A stretch of DNA of 64,000 bases from the NCBI GenBank assembly GCA_003170135.1, contig PMZR01000053.1, forward strand, positions 62,001 to 126,000, written 5' to 3'. Made by a program: the position numbers and the translations under genes. Positions 56,903 through 64,000 of the stretch are shown piece by piece. Each line of letters begins with the position of its first letter. Position 1 is the stretch's first letter. The notes beneath the pieces were generated by a model. It was not told the origin of the DNA. It ran no database searches and saw only the letters and a list, made by a program, of their open reading frames with translations. This DNA is from Acidobacteriota bacterium. Its GTDB lineage: Bacteria; Acidobacteriota; Vicinamibacteria; Vicinamibacterales; Fen-181.

Positions 56903-57075
56903 GGGCGCGGTCAGATTGCATTCTCCCCGCTTCCTGTCCTTCTGCACGATTTCAGAGTTGGCACGATTCTTTTTCACACTTTTGAGCTTCTGGATCGTTC
57001 TTGTAAGTACAGGGCACTCCCTCGACAGGACTGAGGGATGGCCGGCCAAGAGACCGACCTCGTGGCTCTTCGAAT

Positions 57076-57465
57076 GTGACTTACTCCATCGGACTCGTTG
57101 AACGTACCGGGTCGGCGGGACAGTCTTGCGGCCGGGCGGCCAACCGGCCGCCGCCGAAGTCCTGCTCCTTCCCGGAAGGGTCGATCGTGCTGGTGTTCCC
57201 CTCGGAGGCGGAGAGGTGGGACCGGCAATCGCGTCGTTTCCAGGTGGCGACCGCCGATCGGACCGCGCATTTCAGCGTCACCGGACTTCCGCCGGGTGCC
57301 TACCTTGCGGTCGCGCTCGGGCGCGCGAGCGGTGAGCCCTGGGTCGTCCCGTCGTTCTTTGACGCTGTCCGGCTGGCAGCCACGCGCGTCACTCTTCGCG
57401 CCGCCGAACGTCGCGCGATCACGCTGCGCCCTGTCGCGCCGGGGCGAGGGACCGTCGATAATTGA
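57076..57465 (+). pseudogene. C-terminal fragment of a carboxypeptidase-regulatory-like (Cna-B) protein
   Basis: The frame gives 129 residues whose middle (GSIVLVFPSEAERWDRQSRR, VTGLPPGAYLAVALGRASGEPW, RVTLRAAERRAITLR) matches the closing domain of large secreted carboxypeptidase-regulatory-like proteins of this phylum. The N-terminal part of such a protein is missing, and the stretch 56903-57075 before it is non-coding, so it is a decayed remnant. The start at GTG 57076 is arbitrary. Confidence 0.6.
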
Positions 57466-57514
57466 TCCGGACGGCGCGACCGTCCGGATCGAGATCGCCC
57501 GAGAGGAGGTCGCC

Positions 57515-57826
57515 GTGCGAGCATCCCTCTATTTGGTTCTCATCGTCCTCGCCTTCGGCAGCACCGGCGTCGTGGCCCGCCAGTCGGCCAACGTGTCGTC
57601 GGGCACGATCACATACCGTGAGTTCATGTCGCTCGCGCCGGACGGCCGCGAGCGGGCGTGGAGCGAGCTGAGCGCCCAGACCAGGGCGTCGCTCAAGCCA
57701 GCCATCGTTCCGCATGGATCCGCTTGCGCCGCGCCAGCAGACGGCCTCGGATGTCCTCTCGGATTGGTTGGACTGGTTCAGCGCGTGTGTGGCCAAGTGA
57801 TCGGCGATCGGCGGTCGCCCCCGTAG
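57515..57826 (+). CDS. Small exported protein of unknown function
   Basis: A 103-residue protein with a GTG start preceded by GAGAGGAGG. The first 22 residues (RASLYLVLIVLAFGSTGVVA) are a signal peptide. Residues 30-65 (TITYREFMSLAPDGRERAWSEL) look like real protein, whereas the end (GSACAAPADGLGCPLG...) looks random and may follow a frameshift. It lies just after the decayed fragment, so it may belong to the same degraded region. Confidence 0.4.
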   Translation: MRASLYLVLIVLAFGSTGVVARQSANVSSGTITYREFMSLAPDGRERAWSELSAQTRASLKPAIVPHGSACAAPADGLGCPLGLVGLVQRVCGQVIGDRRSPP

Positions 57827-58031
57827 GTTCGTGTGCGGCGACCCTGCTCTCGGCTGGCGCTCGTACGGTCCCGACCCCTGTATCCGTTTCCATGCGCGCT
57901 CGAGAACTCGCCGTTGCCATGTGAGGGACCGCCATCGCCGAGTGCGGGCGCGGCTGCGGTCCGCGCCCGTGCTCGTGTAACTGACACCCGCGGACTCCGA
58001 TTCTGCCAAAGGCCGCCAGCCTCCATTCCTG

Positions 58032-58037
58032 TATACT
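58032..58037 (+). promoter_or_regulatory. Candidate -10 box adjacent to prfB
   Basis: TATACT ends eight bases before the prfB ATG, so the message would be leaderless or nearly so. No -35 match at normal spacing. Confidence 0.35.
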
Positions 58038-58045
58038 GACCTTCT

Positions 58046-59180
58046 ATGGCTTTCGTTCTCGACGAACTCACACGCCGCTACCAGGACCTCGTGAAGCGCT
58101 CGGCCGAACTTCGAGGTTATCTTTGAGGCCTCCCACCCTGCCGAGGAGCTGACCAGGCTCGAAGCGCGCGCGGCATCTCCTGATTTCTGGAAGGACCAGG
58201 CCGAGGCGCAGAAGGTCCTCCAACGCCGCCGCCGCCTCGAGGAAGAGCGCGACCTCATCGATCGCATCCGCAAGCGCGAGGACGATCTCACCGTGCTGGC
58301 CGAGTGGGCCAGCCAGGGCGAGGACGTGCTGGCGGAGCTGTCGGCGGCCCTCGACGTGCTCGCCGTGGAGGTCGAGGCCGCCGAAACCAAGAAGGTGCTC
58401 GGCGGCGAGCACGACCGCAAGAACGCCATCGTCACCATCCATCCCGGCGCAGGAGGAACCGAGTCGCAGGACTGGGCGGAGATGCTGCTGCGCATGTACC
58501 TGCGATGGACGGAACGCCGCGGGTTCAAGCGGGACGTCATCGACTTCCAGCCCGGTGACGAGGCCGGGCTCAAGAGCGTCACGTTCACGGTCGCGGGCGA
58601 CTACGCCTTCGGGATGCTGTCGGCCGAGGCCGGCGTGCACCGGCTCGTGCGCATCTCGCCCTTCGACCAGGCGGCGCGCCGCCACACCTCGTTCGCGTCG
58701 GTGTTCGTCTGGCCGGAATTGCCCGAGGACGTGGAAGTCGAGATCGACGAGAAGGACCTGCGCATCGACACGTACCGGTCGAGCGGGCATGGCGGCCAGC
58801 ACATCAACGTCACCGACTCCGCCGTGCGCATCACGCACCTGCCCACCAACATCGTCGTGACCTGCCAGAACGAGCGGTCGCAGGGGAGGAACCGCGATTC
58901 CGCCATGAAGGTGCTGCGGTCGCGGCTCTACGACCTGAAGATGAAGGAACAGCAGGCCAGGCTCGACCAGCTCGGCGGCGAAAAGAAAGACATCGCCTTC
59001 GGCAGCCAGATCCGGAGCTACGTGCTCCACCCCTACCGGCTCATCAAGGACCACCGCACGAAGGAAGAGATGGGCGATGTCGACCGCGTGCTCGACGGCG
59101 ACATCGACATGTTCATCAAGACCTATCTCAAACAGAAAGCCGCCGGGACGCTCGGCCAGCCTCGCCCCGACGAAGACTAG
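58046..59180 (+). CDS. prfB: Peptide chain release factor 2, with programmed +1 frameshift
   Basis: Translation starts at ATG 58046 ([20 protein letters not shown]) and meets TGA at 58124-58126 after CTT. Slipping +1 at CTT-TGA continues as [22 protein letters not shown] and on to the stop at 59180, giving 377 residues. The domains are a helical N domain, the SPF recognition motif (ISPFDQ) for UGA and UAA, and GGQ in [10 protein letters not shown] for peptide release. Low RF2 favours slipping, so the protein controls its own level. The Shine-Dalgarno-like spur before the slip site is weak (GAGGT rather than AGGGGG). The gene is the only prf in the window. Confidence 0.93.
58111..58127 (+). 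other. prfB frameshift site
   Basis: CGA GGT TAT CTT TGA: an SD-like GAGGT, then the slippery CTT with in-frame TGA. The E. coli form is AGG GGG TAT CTT TGA C, so the CTT-TGA core is kept, while the base after TGA is G instead of C. Confidence 0.88.
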
Positions 59181-59317
59181 TGGAAGCCCATCTGTCCCAT
59201 TCAGCGCTGGATCCGGCAAGGACGACTGCGCCTGTTCTTGCTTGTCGGTTTGACGCCTGCGGCGGGGTATAGCTGTGTTTGCGGAACCACGGCGATAAGT
59301 CACGAAGGGGAGGCTGT

Positions 59318-59773
59318 ATGAGCACCGTCGGCCAGCTCTTGCGTTCGAAGCGACCGGGAACCTGGACGATTGGGCCGCAAGCGTCCGTTTATCAAGCGCT
59401 CGAGTTGATGGCGGAGAAGGACATCGGCGCCGTTCTCGTGGTGGACCAGGAAAGGCTGGAAGGGATCTTCTCGGAGCGCGATTACGCGCGCAAGGTCGTG
59501 CTGCGAGGCAGGACGTCGCGAGAGACGACCGTGGGCGAGTTGATGACCCAGGCGCTCTACTACGTGACGCCGGAGCAGACCGTGGAGGAATGCCTGGCGG
59601 TGATGACCGACAAGCACATTCGCCACCTTCCGGTGCTCGATCACTCGAAGCTGGTCGGACTCGTCAGCATCGGGGACGCGGTCAAGTCGATCATCGACGA
59701 GCAGGAGTTGACCATCCAGCACCTGGAGACCTACATCACCGGGTCGGCGGTGACACGCACGTCGCGGACGTGA
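59318..59773 (+). CDS. CBS-pair domain protein
   Basis: A 151-residue protein made of two CBS motifs (SVYQALELMAEKDIGAVLVVD and TVEECLAVMTDKHIRHLPVLD, each followed by GIFSERDY or GLVSIGDAVK). CBS pairs bind adenosine nucleotides or SAM and control partner enzymes; no catalytic domain is fused. The ATG at 59318 follows AAGGGGAGG. A MITE-like palindromic element lies downstream. The partner is unknown. Confidence 0.88.
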   Translation: MSTVGQLLRSKRPGTWTIGPQASVYQALELMAEKDIGAVLVVDQERLEGIFSERDYARKVVLRGRTSRETTVGELMTQALYYVTPEQTVEECLAVMTDKHIRHLPVLDHSKLVGLVSIGDAVKSIIDEQELTIQHLETYITGSAVTRTSRT

Positions 59774-59818
59774 AGACCGCGTCGTCGACAGTTCGCAATA
59801 TCTATGGGTGTCGCCATG

Positions 59819-60054
59819 GTCGCGCAGCGCGGGCGCAGCCGCGGCCAGCGACGAGTCTTGGAGGTCGTCGGCGGTCAATCAGGAAAACGACGGGCGACAC
59901 GACGCTTTCCCCGGCGGCCGACCGGCGCCCACTCCCGCACACCAAGCCGTTGGAGGCTGCTGGCGGTCCAAGCCCGGAAAGCGGCGTGGCGTCGCGGCGT
60001 TTTCCCCGACGACCGACGGCTCGTCGAGGGCCGCGGCTGCGCCCGCGCTCCGCG
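59819..60054. repeat. MITE-like palindromic element between convergent genes
   Basis: The left arm (59819-59853) and right arm (60018-60054) are inverted copies with few mismatches, sharing GCGCGGGCGCAGCCGCGGCC. Between them are two direct copies of about 67 bp (59856-59922 and 59948-60016) starting TTGGAGG and ending TTTCCCC...CGAC, each itself partly self-complementary (GGAAAACGACG with CGACGCTTTCC). No ORF is credible in it and no target-site duplication could be assigned. It fills most of the 331-bp gap between the CBS gene and the penicillin-binding protein gene. Confidence 0.65.
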
Positions 60055-60104
60055 ACTCGCGCGGGGATTCCATTAGCTGCAAACTGCGAGATGACTGCCG
60101 TTCG

Positions 60105-62426
60105 CTACCGATCCGGCCCCAGGCTGCCGCCGGGCTGGGTGCCGGAGATGAACGCCTCGACAATCGCGTTCGGAGCGCCGGCCACGGTGACCGCGCCCGA
60201 CGCCCGGTCCACGGGCAGGAAGACGATGTTCGGTGGCGCCTGGAAGGTGGGCGGGTTCTGCCGGTCGCAGCGCTTGGCGATGTAGGTCTTCATGAACTCG
60301 ATCCAGATCGGCAGCGCGGCCACCGCGCCGGTCTCGGAGGGCCCCAGCGGCTTCTTGTCGTCGAAGCCGATCCACACGGCCGCCGTCAGGTTCGGATCGA
60401 ACCCGGTGAACCACGCGTCGCCGAAATCGTTGGTCGTGCCGGTCTTGCCGCCGAGCGGCCAGTCGAGCGACGCGGCGCTGGCCGCGGTGCCTCGCTGCAC
60501 GACGCCGTGCAGCAGGTTCGTCATGATGAAAGCGGTGTCGGCGCGGATCACCTCGTGCGGCTCGGGCCGGTTCTCCTCGAGCAGGTTCCCGTCGCGGTCG
60601 GCGATCTTCGTGATCGTGTAGGGGCGCATGCGCACGCCCTGGTTCGGAAACGCCGAGAAGGCGCTGGCCGTCTCGACGAGCGTCGCGTCGGAGGCGCCGA
60701 GCGCGAGCGACAGGTACGGTTCCATCTGCGCCTGGAACCCGAAGCGGCGCGCATACTCGATGACCCGCTGCGGCGTCACCTGCTCGGTCGTGCGGACGGC
60801 CGGCACGTTGCGTGACTGCTCGATCGCGCGGCGCAGGGTAATGGCGCCTTCGAATTTCCCGTCGTAATCGTGCGGGGTGTAGGGCGGCCGGCCCGGGCCG
60901 CCGGAGTAGGTCACGGGCGTGTCGAGCAGGATCGTGGTCGGCGTGAAGCCGCGGTCGATGGCGGCCGTGTAGACGATCGGCTTGAAGCCCGATCCCATCT
61001 GGCGATACGCCTGCACCGCGCGGTTGAACTTGCTGCGCGCGAAGCTGTAGCCGCCGACCATTGCCTTGATCTGCCCGGTGTGGTTGTCCACGGCCACGAA
61101 CGCGCCTTCGACGATCGGTTCCTGCTCGAGCGCGCAGCCCACCGTGTGGGTCGTTTCGTCCAGCTTCGTGATCCGCACGTCAATCAGGTCGCCCGGTTTC
61201 ACGACCTCGGCGGCCGACGTGCGCCGCGTCCAGGCAAAGCCGTCCTTCAACAGGTCCCCGTGATAGGTCCCGACCCGCACGCGGGCTCCGGCCGGCGATG
61301 GCGCGCGGCGGGCGCCGCTCTCGGCGACGCGCGGTCCGCCCCCGACCGCGACAACGACCGCCGGCACGATGTCGCCGACGGCGATCGGACGGGACCAGCG
61401 GTCGAGCGTGAAGCTGTCGAGCGCGTGGCCTTCCGCCAGGATGTTCCGCTTCGCGTGCCGCCAGCCCCGGCGCTTGTCGAGTCGCCTCAGGCCCTCGTCC
61501 AGGGCGCGGTTCGCCGCCACCTGCAGGTCGTAGTCGAGCGCCGTCTGCACCGACAGCCCCTTCTCGTACAACTGCTTCGCGCCGTACTTCTCCTCGAGGT
61601 ACTTCCGGATTTCCTCGACGAAGTAGGGCGCGATCGACGGTTGGTCCGACATGTGGTTGCGCAGTTCGATCGGCCGTTGTTTGGCCTCGTCGGCCTGGGC
61701 CTGCGTGATGTAGCGTTCCTCCGCCATCCGCTCCAACACGTAGTTGCGGCGCTGGCGCGCCCACTTCGGGTTCGCCACCGGGTTCTGACGGTTGGGCAGT
61801 TGCAGGATGCCCGCGAGCAGGGCGGCTTCCTCGACGTTCACGTCCCTGGCCGACTTGTTGAAATAGAGCCGCGCGGCCGCCTCGACGCCGTACGCGCCCT
61901 GCCCGAAATACATCTTGTTGCAATAGAGCGTCAGGATTTCCGGCTTCGTGTAGCGCTTCTCGATCTGGACGGCGAGGATCGCCTCCTTGACCTTCCGCTC
62001 CATCGATTTTTCGGGCGTGAGGAACAGCTTGCGCGCAAGCTGCTGCGTCAGCGTGCTCGCGCCGCCGGCGATGCGGCGCTCGAGCGCGTCCTTGACGGCC
62101 GTCATGACGATGCGCGGGATGCTGAGGCCGGCGTGGCGGTAGAAATCCGCGTCTTCCGCCGAGATGATGGCCTGGCGCAGCTTCGGGGAGATGTCGCCGT
62201 AGGTGATGATGACGCGGCGCTCGGTCGCGAACTCGCCGATGACCTCGCCGCCGGCGGCGTAGACGCGCGTGATCGTGCCGGGCGTGTAGTCGTCCAGGGC
62301 GGCAATCTGCGGCAGGTCGCCTGCGTACGCGAAGAAGACTCCGCTGAAGATCCCGAGCAGGGCGGCGGCGACGAACAGGGCAACGAGCCCGGCCCGTCGC
62401 GCCACCCGGATGACCACATGCGGCAC
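60105..62426 (-). CDS. mrcA: Penicillin-binding protein 1A (bifunctional transglycosylase/transpeptidase)
   Basis: A 773-residue membrane-anchored murein synthase. One N-terminal helix (residues 13-34) precedes the GT51 transglycosylase with E91 in ISAEDADFYRHAG and GGASTLTQQLARKLFL. An OB-like region and a transpeptidase domain follow: the active-site Ser479 in GSGFKP, SRN and K661-TGT. It lacks class-specific long inserts. The start at 62426 gives a short cytosolic N terminus. It is convergent with the CBS gene across the palindromic element. Confidence 0.95.
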   Translation of the reverse strand: MPHVVIRVARRAGLVALFVAAALLGIFSGVFFAYAGDLPQIAALDDYTPGTITRVYAAGGEVIGEFATERRVIITYGDISPKLRQAIISAEDADFYRHAGLSIPRIVMTAVKDALERRIAGGASTLTQQLARKLFLTPEKSMERKVKEAILAVQIEKRYTKPEILTLYCNKMYFGQGAYGVEAAARLYFNKSARDVNVEEAALLAGILQLPNRQNPVANPKWARQRRNYVLERMAEERYITQAQADEAKQRPIELRNHMSDQPSIAPYFVEEIRKYLEEKYGAKQLYEKGLSVQTALDYDLQVAANRALDEGLRRLDKRRGWRHAKRNILAEGHALDSFTLDRWSRPIAVGDIVPAVVVAVGGGPRVAESGARRAPSPAGARVRVGTYHGDLLKDGFAWTRRTSAAEVVKPGDLIDVRITKLDETTHTVGCALEQEPIVEGAFVAVDNHTGQIKAMVGGYSFARSKFNRAVQAYRQMGSGFKPIVYTAAIDRGFTPTTILLDTPVTYSGGPGRPPYTPHDYDGKFEGAITLRRAIEQSRNVPAVRTTEQVTPQRVIEYARRFGFQAQMEPYLSLALGASDATLVETASAFSAFPNQGVRMRPYTITKIADRDGNLLEENRPEPHEVIRADTAFIMTNLLHGVVQRGTAASAASLDWPLGGKTGTTNDFGDAWFTGFDPNLTAAVWIGFDDKKPLGPSETGAVAALPIWIEFMKTYIAKRCDRQNPPTFQAPPNIVFLPVDRASGAVTVAGAPNAIVEAFISGTQPGGSLGPDR

Positions 62427-62435
62427 GTGCTGATT

Positions 62436-64000
62436 CTACTCTGACCGGGGCCGCCCGCGGCCACCGCCACCGCGATTGGATCCGGACGGGGCCGGTCGCG
62501 ACGAAGGCGCCGATCCCCCGCCCGAGCGCGAGGGCGCGGACGAGCCGGGCGACATCGAGCGCGGCGCGGAGTAGCTGCGCGGGGCAAAGTAGGCCGGCGG
62601 CGCCGAGTAACGCGGTGAGGGCGCCGAGTAACGCGGTGAGGCCGGCGCCGAATAGCGCGGCGCGGCGTACGCGTTGCCACGCGTCGGCGGCGCCGAGTAA
62701 GACCGCGGCGCAGAGTAGGTCTCGCCACGCGGGCGGCCAGGCGCCATCTGCGGCGCGCCGGATCGCGGCGACGAATACATGTCGCCGCGCGGACGCGCTG
62801 ACGGCATGTCGCGCGGTGCGAACGCCCCGGGTGCGCGCGACGAAGGCGACGGCGACGATTGGTAGCTGCGCGGCTGCGCCGATGACTGCGAACGAGAATA
62901 AGACGAGGGCGGCCGGTTCTCGTACGGCGACATCGACCTCACCGAACCGCGCGGCATCGTCCCCGGCGACGCCAGATCACGACGGCCGGCCACGCCGGGA
63001 CGATCGTTGCGCTGCGAGGCGCCAGGACCGGTGGAGAAGGACAACGACCGCGAGTCGCGCCGTGGCGACACCGAGGTTGGCCCACCGCCCGACAGGCTGC
63101 GGGGCATCGCCCGCCCGGAGGCACCGGCAGTGAAAGACGAGGCGAATGCCGAATCGCGCGGGCGGGACTGCATCGTCACACTCGGCAGCGCGCGCGCCGT
63201 CGCACGGGCGCTGCCTCCGACACCCTGGACCGTGCGGCGCCCAGCCGCGAACGGCGCTTCGGGGCCGGACCGCCTCACGACGAACTCATTTCTCGCCGAC
63301 TCCGCCAGCCGCCCGCCGGAGACCGCGAAGTTCGCCACGCGGACGCCGCGGCCGAACTGGTGCCGCGGGACGACCGTCCACGCGAGCCACGGATCGAAGA
63401 ACCCGCGGTGTCCGCGGAAGCCGCTCTCGAAGAAGAGGCTCACGATCGGCCGGTTGTAGAAATCGAGCGGGCACCAGCTGAGAAAACCGGGCGAGAAGCC
63501 CCAGGAAACCCATGCGGGACCCCAGTGCCGTTCCGGGACCCAGAACCATGACCCGGCGCGGAATCCCCAGCGGCCGAAATGGTGCGTCGGCCACGCCCAC
63601 CGGTCGGAGCCGATCCACGTCCATCCGTACGGGCCGACGTAGTCCCAGTACCCGTTGTAGTAGGGCCGCCAGCCCGCGCTCACCGTCGGATACCAGACGT
63701 TGCCGTACCCCTCGACGTTGTCCCAGCGTCCGTTCTGATCGAACGTGCCCGCGTAGGCGTCCAGCTCCGACGGCAGGTATTGCGCCGACTGGGTGCCCAC
63801 GTCGGCCTCGCGCTGCCCCTCGCTCCACTGGTCGAACGCGTCGAGACGCGCCGAGTTGAACGCCTGGGGATCGCCGGGCGCCCCGCCGTCGCGCGCGAAG
63901 GACCGTTCGCCGGCCTCCACGTCCACGCTGCCCTGATCGGTGGCGAGCGCGGCGTTCCCGGTCACCACGTCCAGCTCCACTTCACCCGCGGAGGTCGAGA
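62436..64000 (-). CDS. DUF6600-type Trp/Tyr-rich protein, partial at the 5' end
   Basis: The frame is open to the right edge, so the start lies outside. The readable part has a Trp/Tyr/Gly-rich block (YNGYWDYVGPYGWTWIG; RWGFRAGSWFWVPERHWGP; FFDPWLAWTVVPRHQF) typical of DUF6600 proteins, which usually have a FecR-like domain before it. The C-terminal 200 residues are disordered with repeated SAPRYSAP and PRSYSAP words, encoded by GGTGAGGGCGCCGAGTAAC-like DNA repeats on the plus strand. Such proteins are exported and of unknown role. It lies 9 bp upstream of the penicillin-binding protein gene on the same strand. Confidence 0.8.
   Translation of the reverse strand, partial: STSAGEVELDVVTGNAALATDQGSVDVEAGERSFARDGGAPGDPQAFNSARLDAFDQWSEGQREADVGTQSAQYLPSELDAYAGTFDQNGRWDNVEGYGNVWYPTVSAGWRPYYNGYWDYVGPYGWTWIGSDRWAWPTHHFGRWGFRAGSWFWVPERHWGPAWVSWGFSPGFLSWCPLDFYNRPIVSLFFESGFRGHRGFFDPWLAWTVVPRHQFGRGVRVANFAVSGGRLAESARNEFVVRRSGPEAPFAAGRRTVQGVGGSARATARALPSVTMQSRPRDSAFASSFTAGASGRAMPRSLSGGGPTSVSPRRDSRSLSFSTGPGASQRNDRPGVAGRRDLASPGTMPRGSVRSMSPYENRPPSSYSRSQSSAQPRSYQSSPSPSSRAPGAFAPRDMPSARPRGDMYSSPRSGAPQMAPGRPRGETYSAPRSYSAPPTRGNAYAAPRYSAPASPRYSAPSPRYSAPPAYFAPRSYSAPRSMSPGSSAPSRSGGGSAPSSRPAPSGSNRGGGGRGRPRSE

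Noticed and set aside
56955-56980. Sigma-54-like promoter (TGGCAC then TTTTT)
   Set aside because: The -12 GC is missing at the required spacing; only the -24 half is similar.

Overview
High-GC chromosomal DNA from a free-living heterotrophic bacterium, most likely an Acidobacteriota member close to Vicinamibacterales. That placement is an inference. It rests on two adjacent secreted proteins of the VWFA-related acidobacterial type (15696-17852 and 17890-19770), a DUF6600-type Trp/Tyr-rich protein at the right edge, several large PEP/pyruvate-binding-domain proteins, and hyper-variable heptanucleotide repeat arrays in the spacers. No rRNA, tRNA, CRISPR array, prophage or transposase gene was seen. 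Nearly all of the window is coding, with genes on both strands.

Layout. 1-1.2 kb: end of a Ku gene and a minus-strand CDP-alcohol phosphatidyltransferase pair. 1.2-8.7 kb: plus-strand housekeeping genes uvrC, site-2 protease, trpS, scpA, scpB, a pseudouridine synthase and cmk. 8.7-12.4 kb: a DUF6335-like gene (minus), then rpsA, an HU/IHF gene and a HIT hydrolase. 12.4-15.6 kb: a four-helix-bundle gene and two convergent acyl-CoA dehydrogenases. 15.7-19.8 kb: two tandem secreted VWA proteins. 19.9-35.2 kb: an ArsR regulator, three glutamate dehydrogenase genes, and between them three paralogous PEP/pyruvate-binding (PPDK-type ATP-grasp) proteins, a metallophosphoesterase and a helical-repeat protein. 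35.3-37.5 kb: a split B12-dependent acyl-CoA mutase. 37.6-46.4 kb: response regulator, valS, nadC, birA, coaX, an unknown gene and an RNA m5U methyltransferase. 46.4-50 kb: minus-strand class-I glutamine-amidotransferase-like hydrolase, argS and mobA. 50-57 kb: V4R-like protein, TPR lipoprotein/secreted protein, NfeD, slipin, SPOR protein and lnt. 57-64 kb: a decayed fragment, prfB with a programmed +1 frameshift, a CBS protein, a palindromic element, a PBP1A-type penicillin-binding protein and the DUF6600 protein.

Functionally the window combines translation (trpS, valS, argS, rpsA, prfB), chromosome segregation (scpAB), DNA repair (uvrC, Ku), cofactor synthesis (nadC, birA, coaX, mobA), envelope building (lnt, PBP1A, SPOR) and amino-acid or branched-chain acyl-CoA catabolism (acyl-CoA dehydrogenases, mutase, glutamate dehydrogenases).

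The most unusual layer is not a gene. At least twenty loci carry arrays of 7-bp repeats. Each locus has its own 7-bp word, and many arrays are arranged as two facing halves that could fold into long hairpins. At least three arrays lie inside genes in frame (uvrC, the gene at 44209 and the methyltransferase at 45040). A perfect 28-bp palindrome occurs twice, once inside uvrC and once directly after scpB. The second unusual element is the trio of PPDK_N-type proteins that lack the phosphohistidine and PEP-binding domains of true PEP synthases but share a C-terminal block with GRWGS and HFF motifs.
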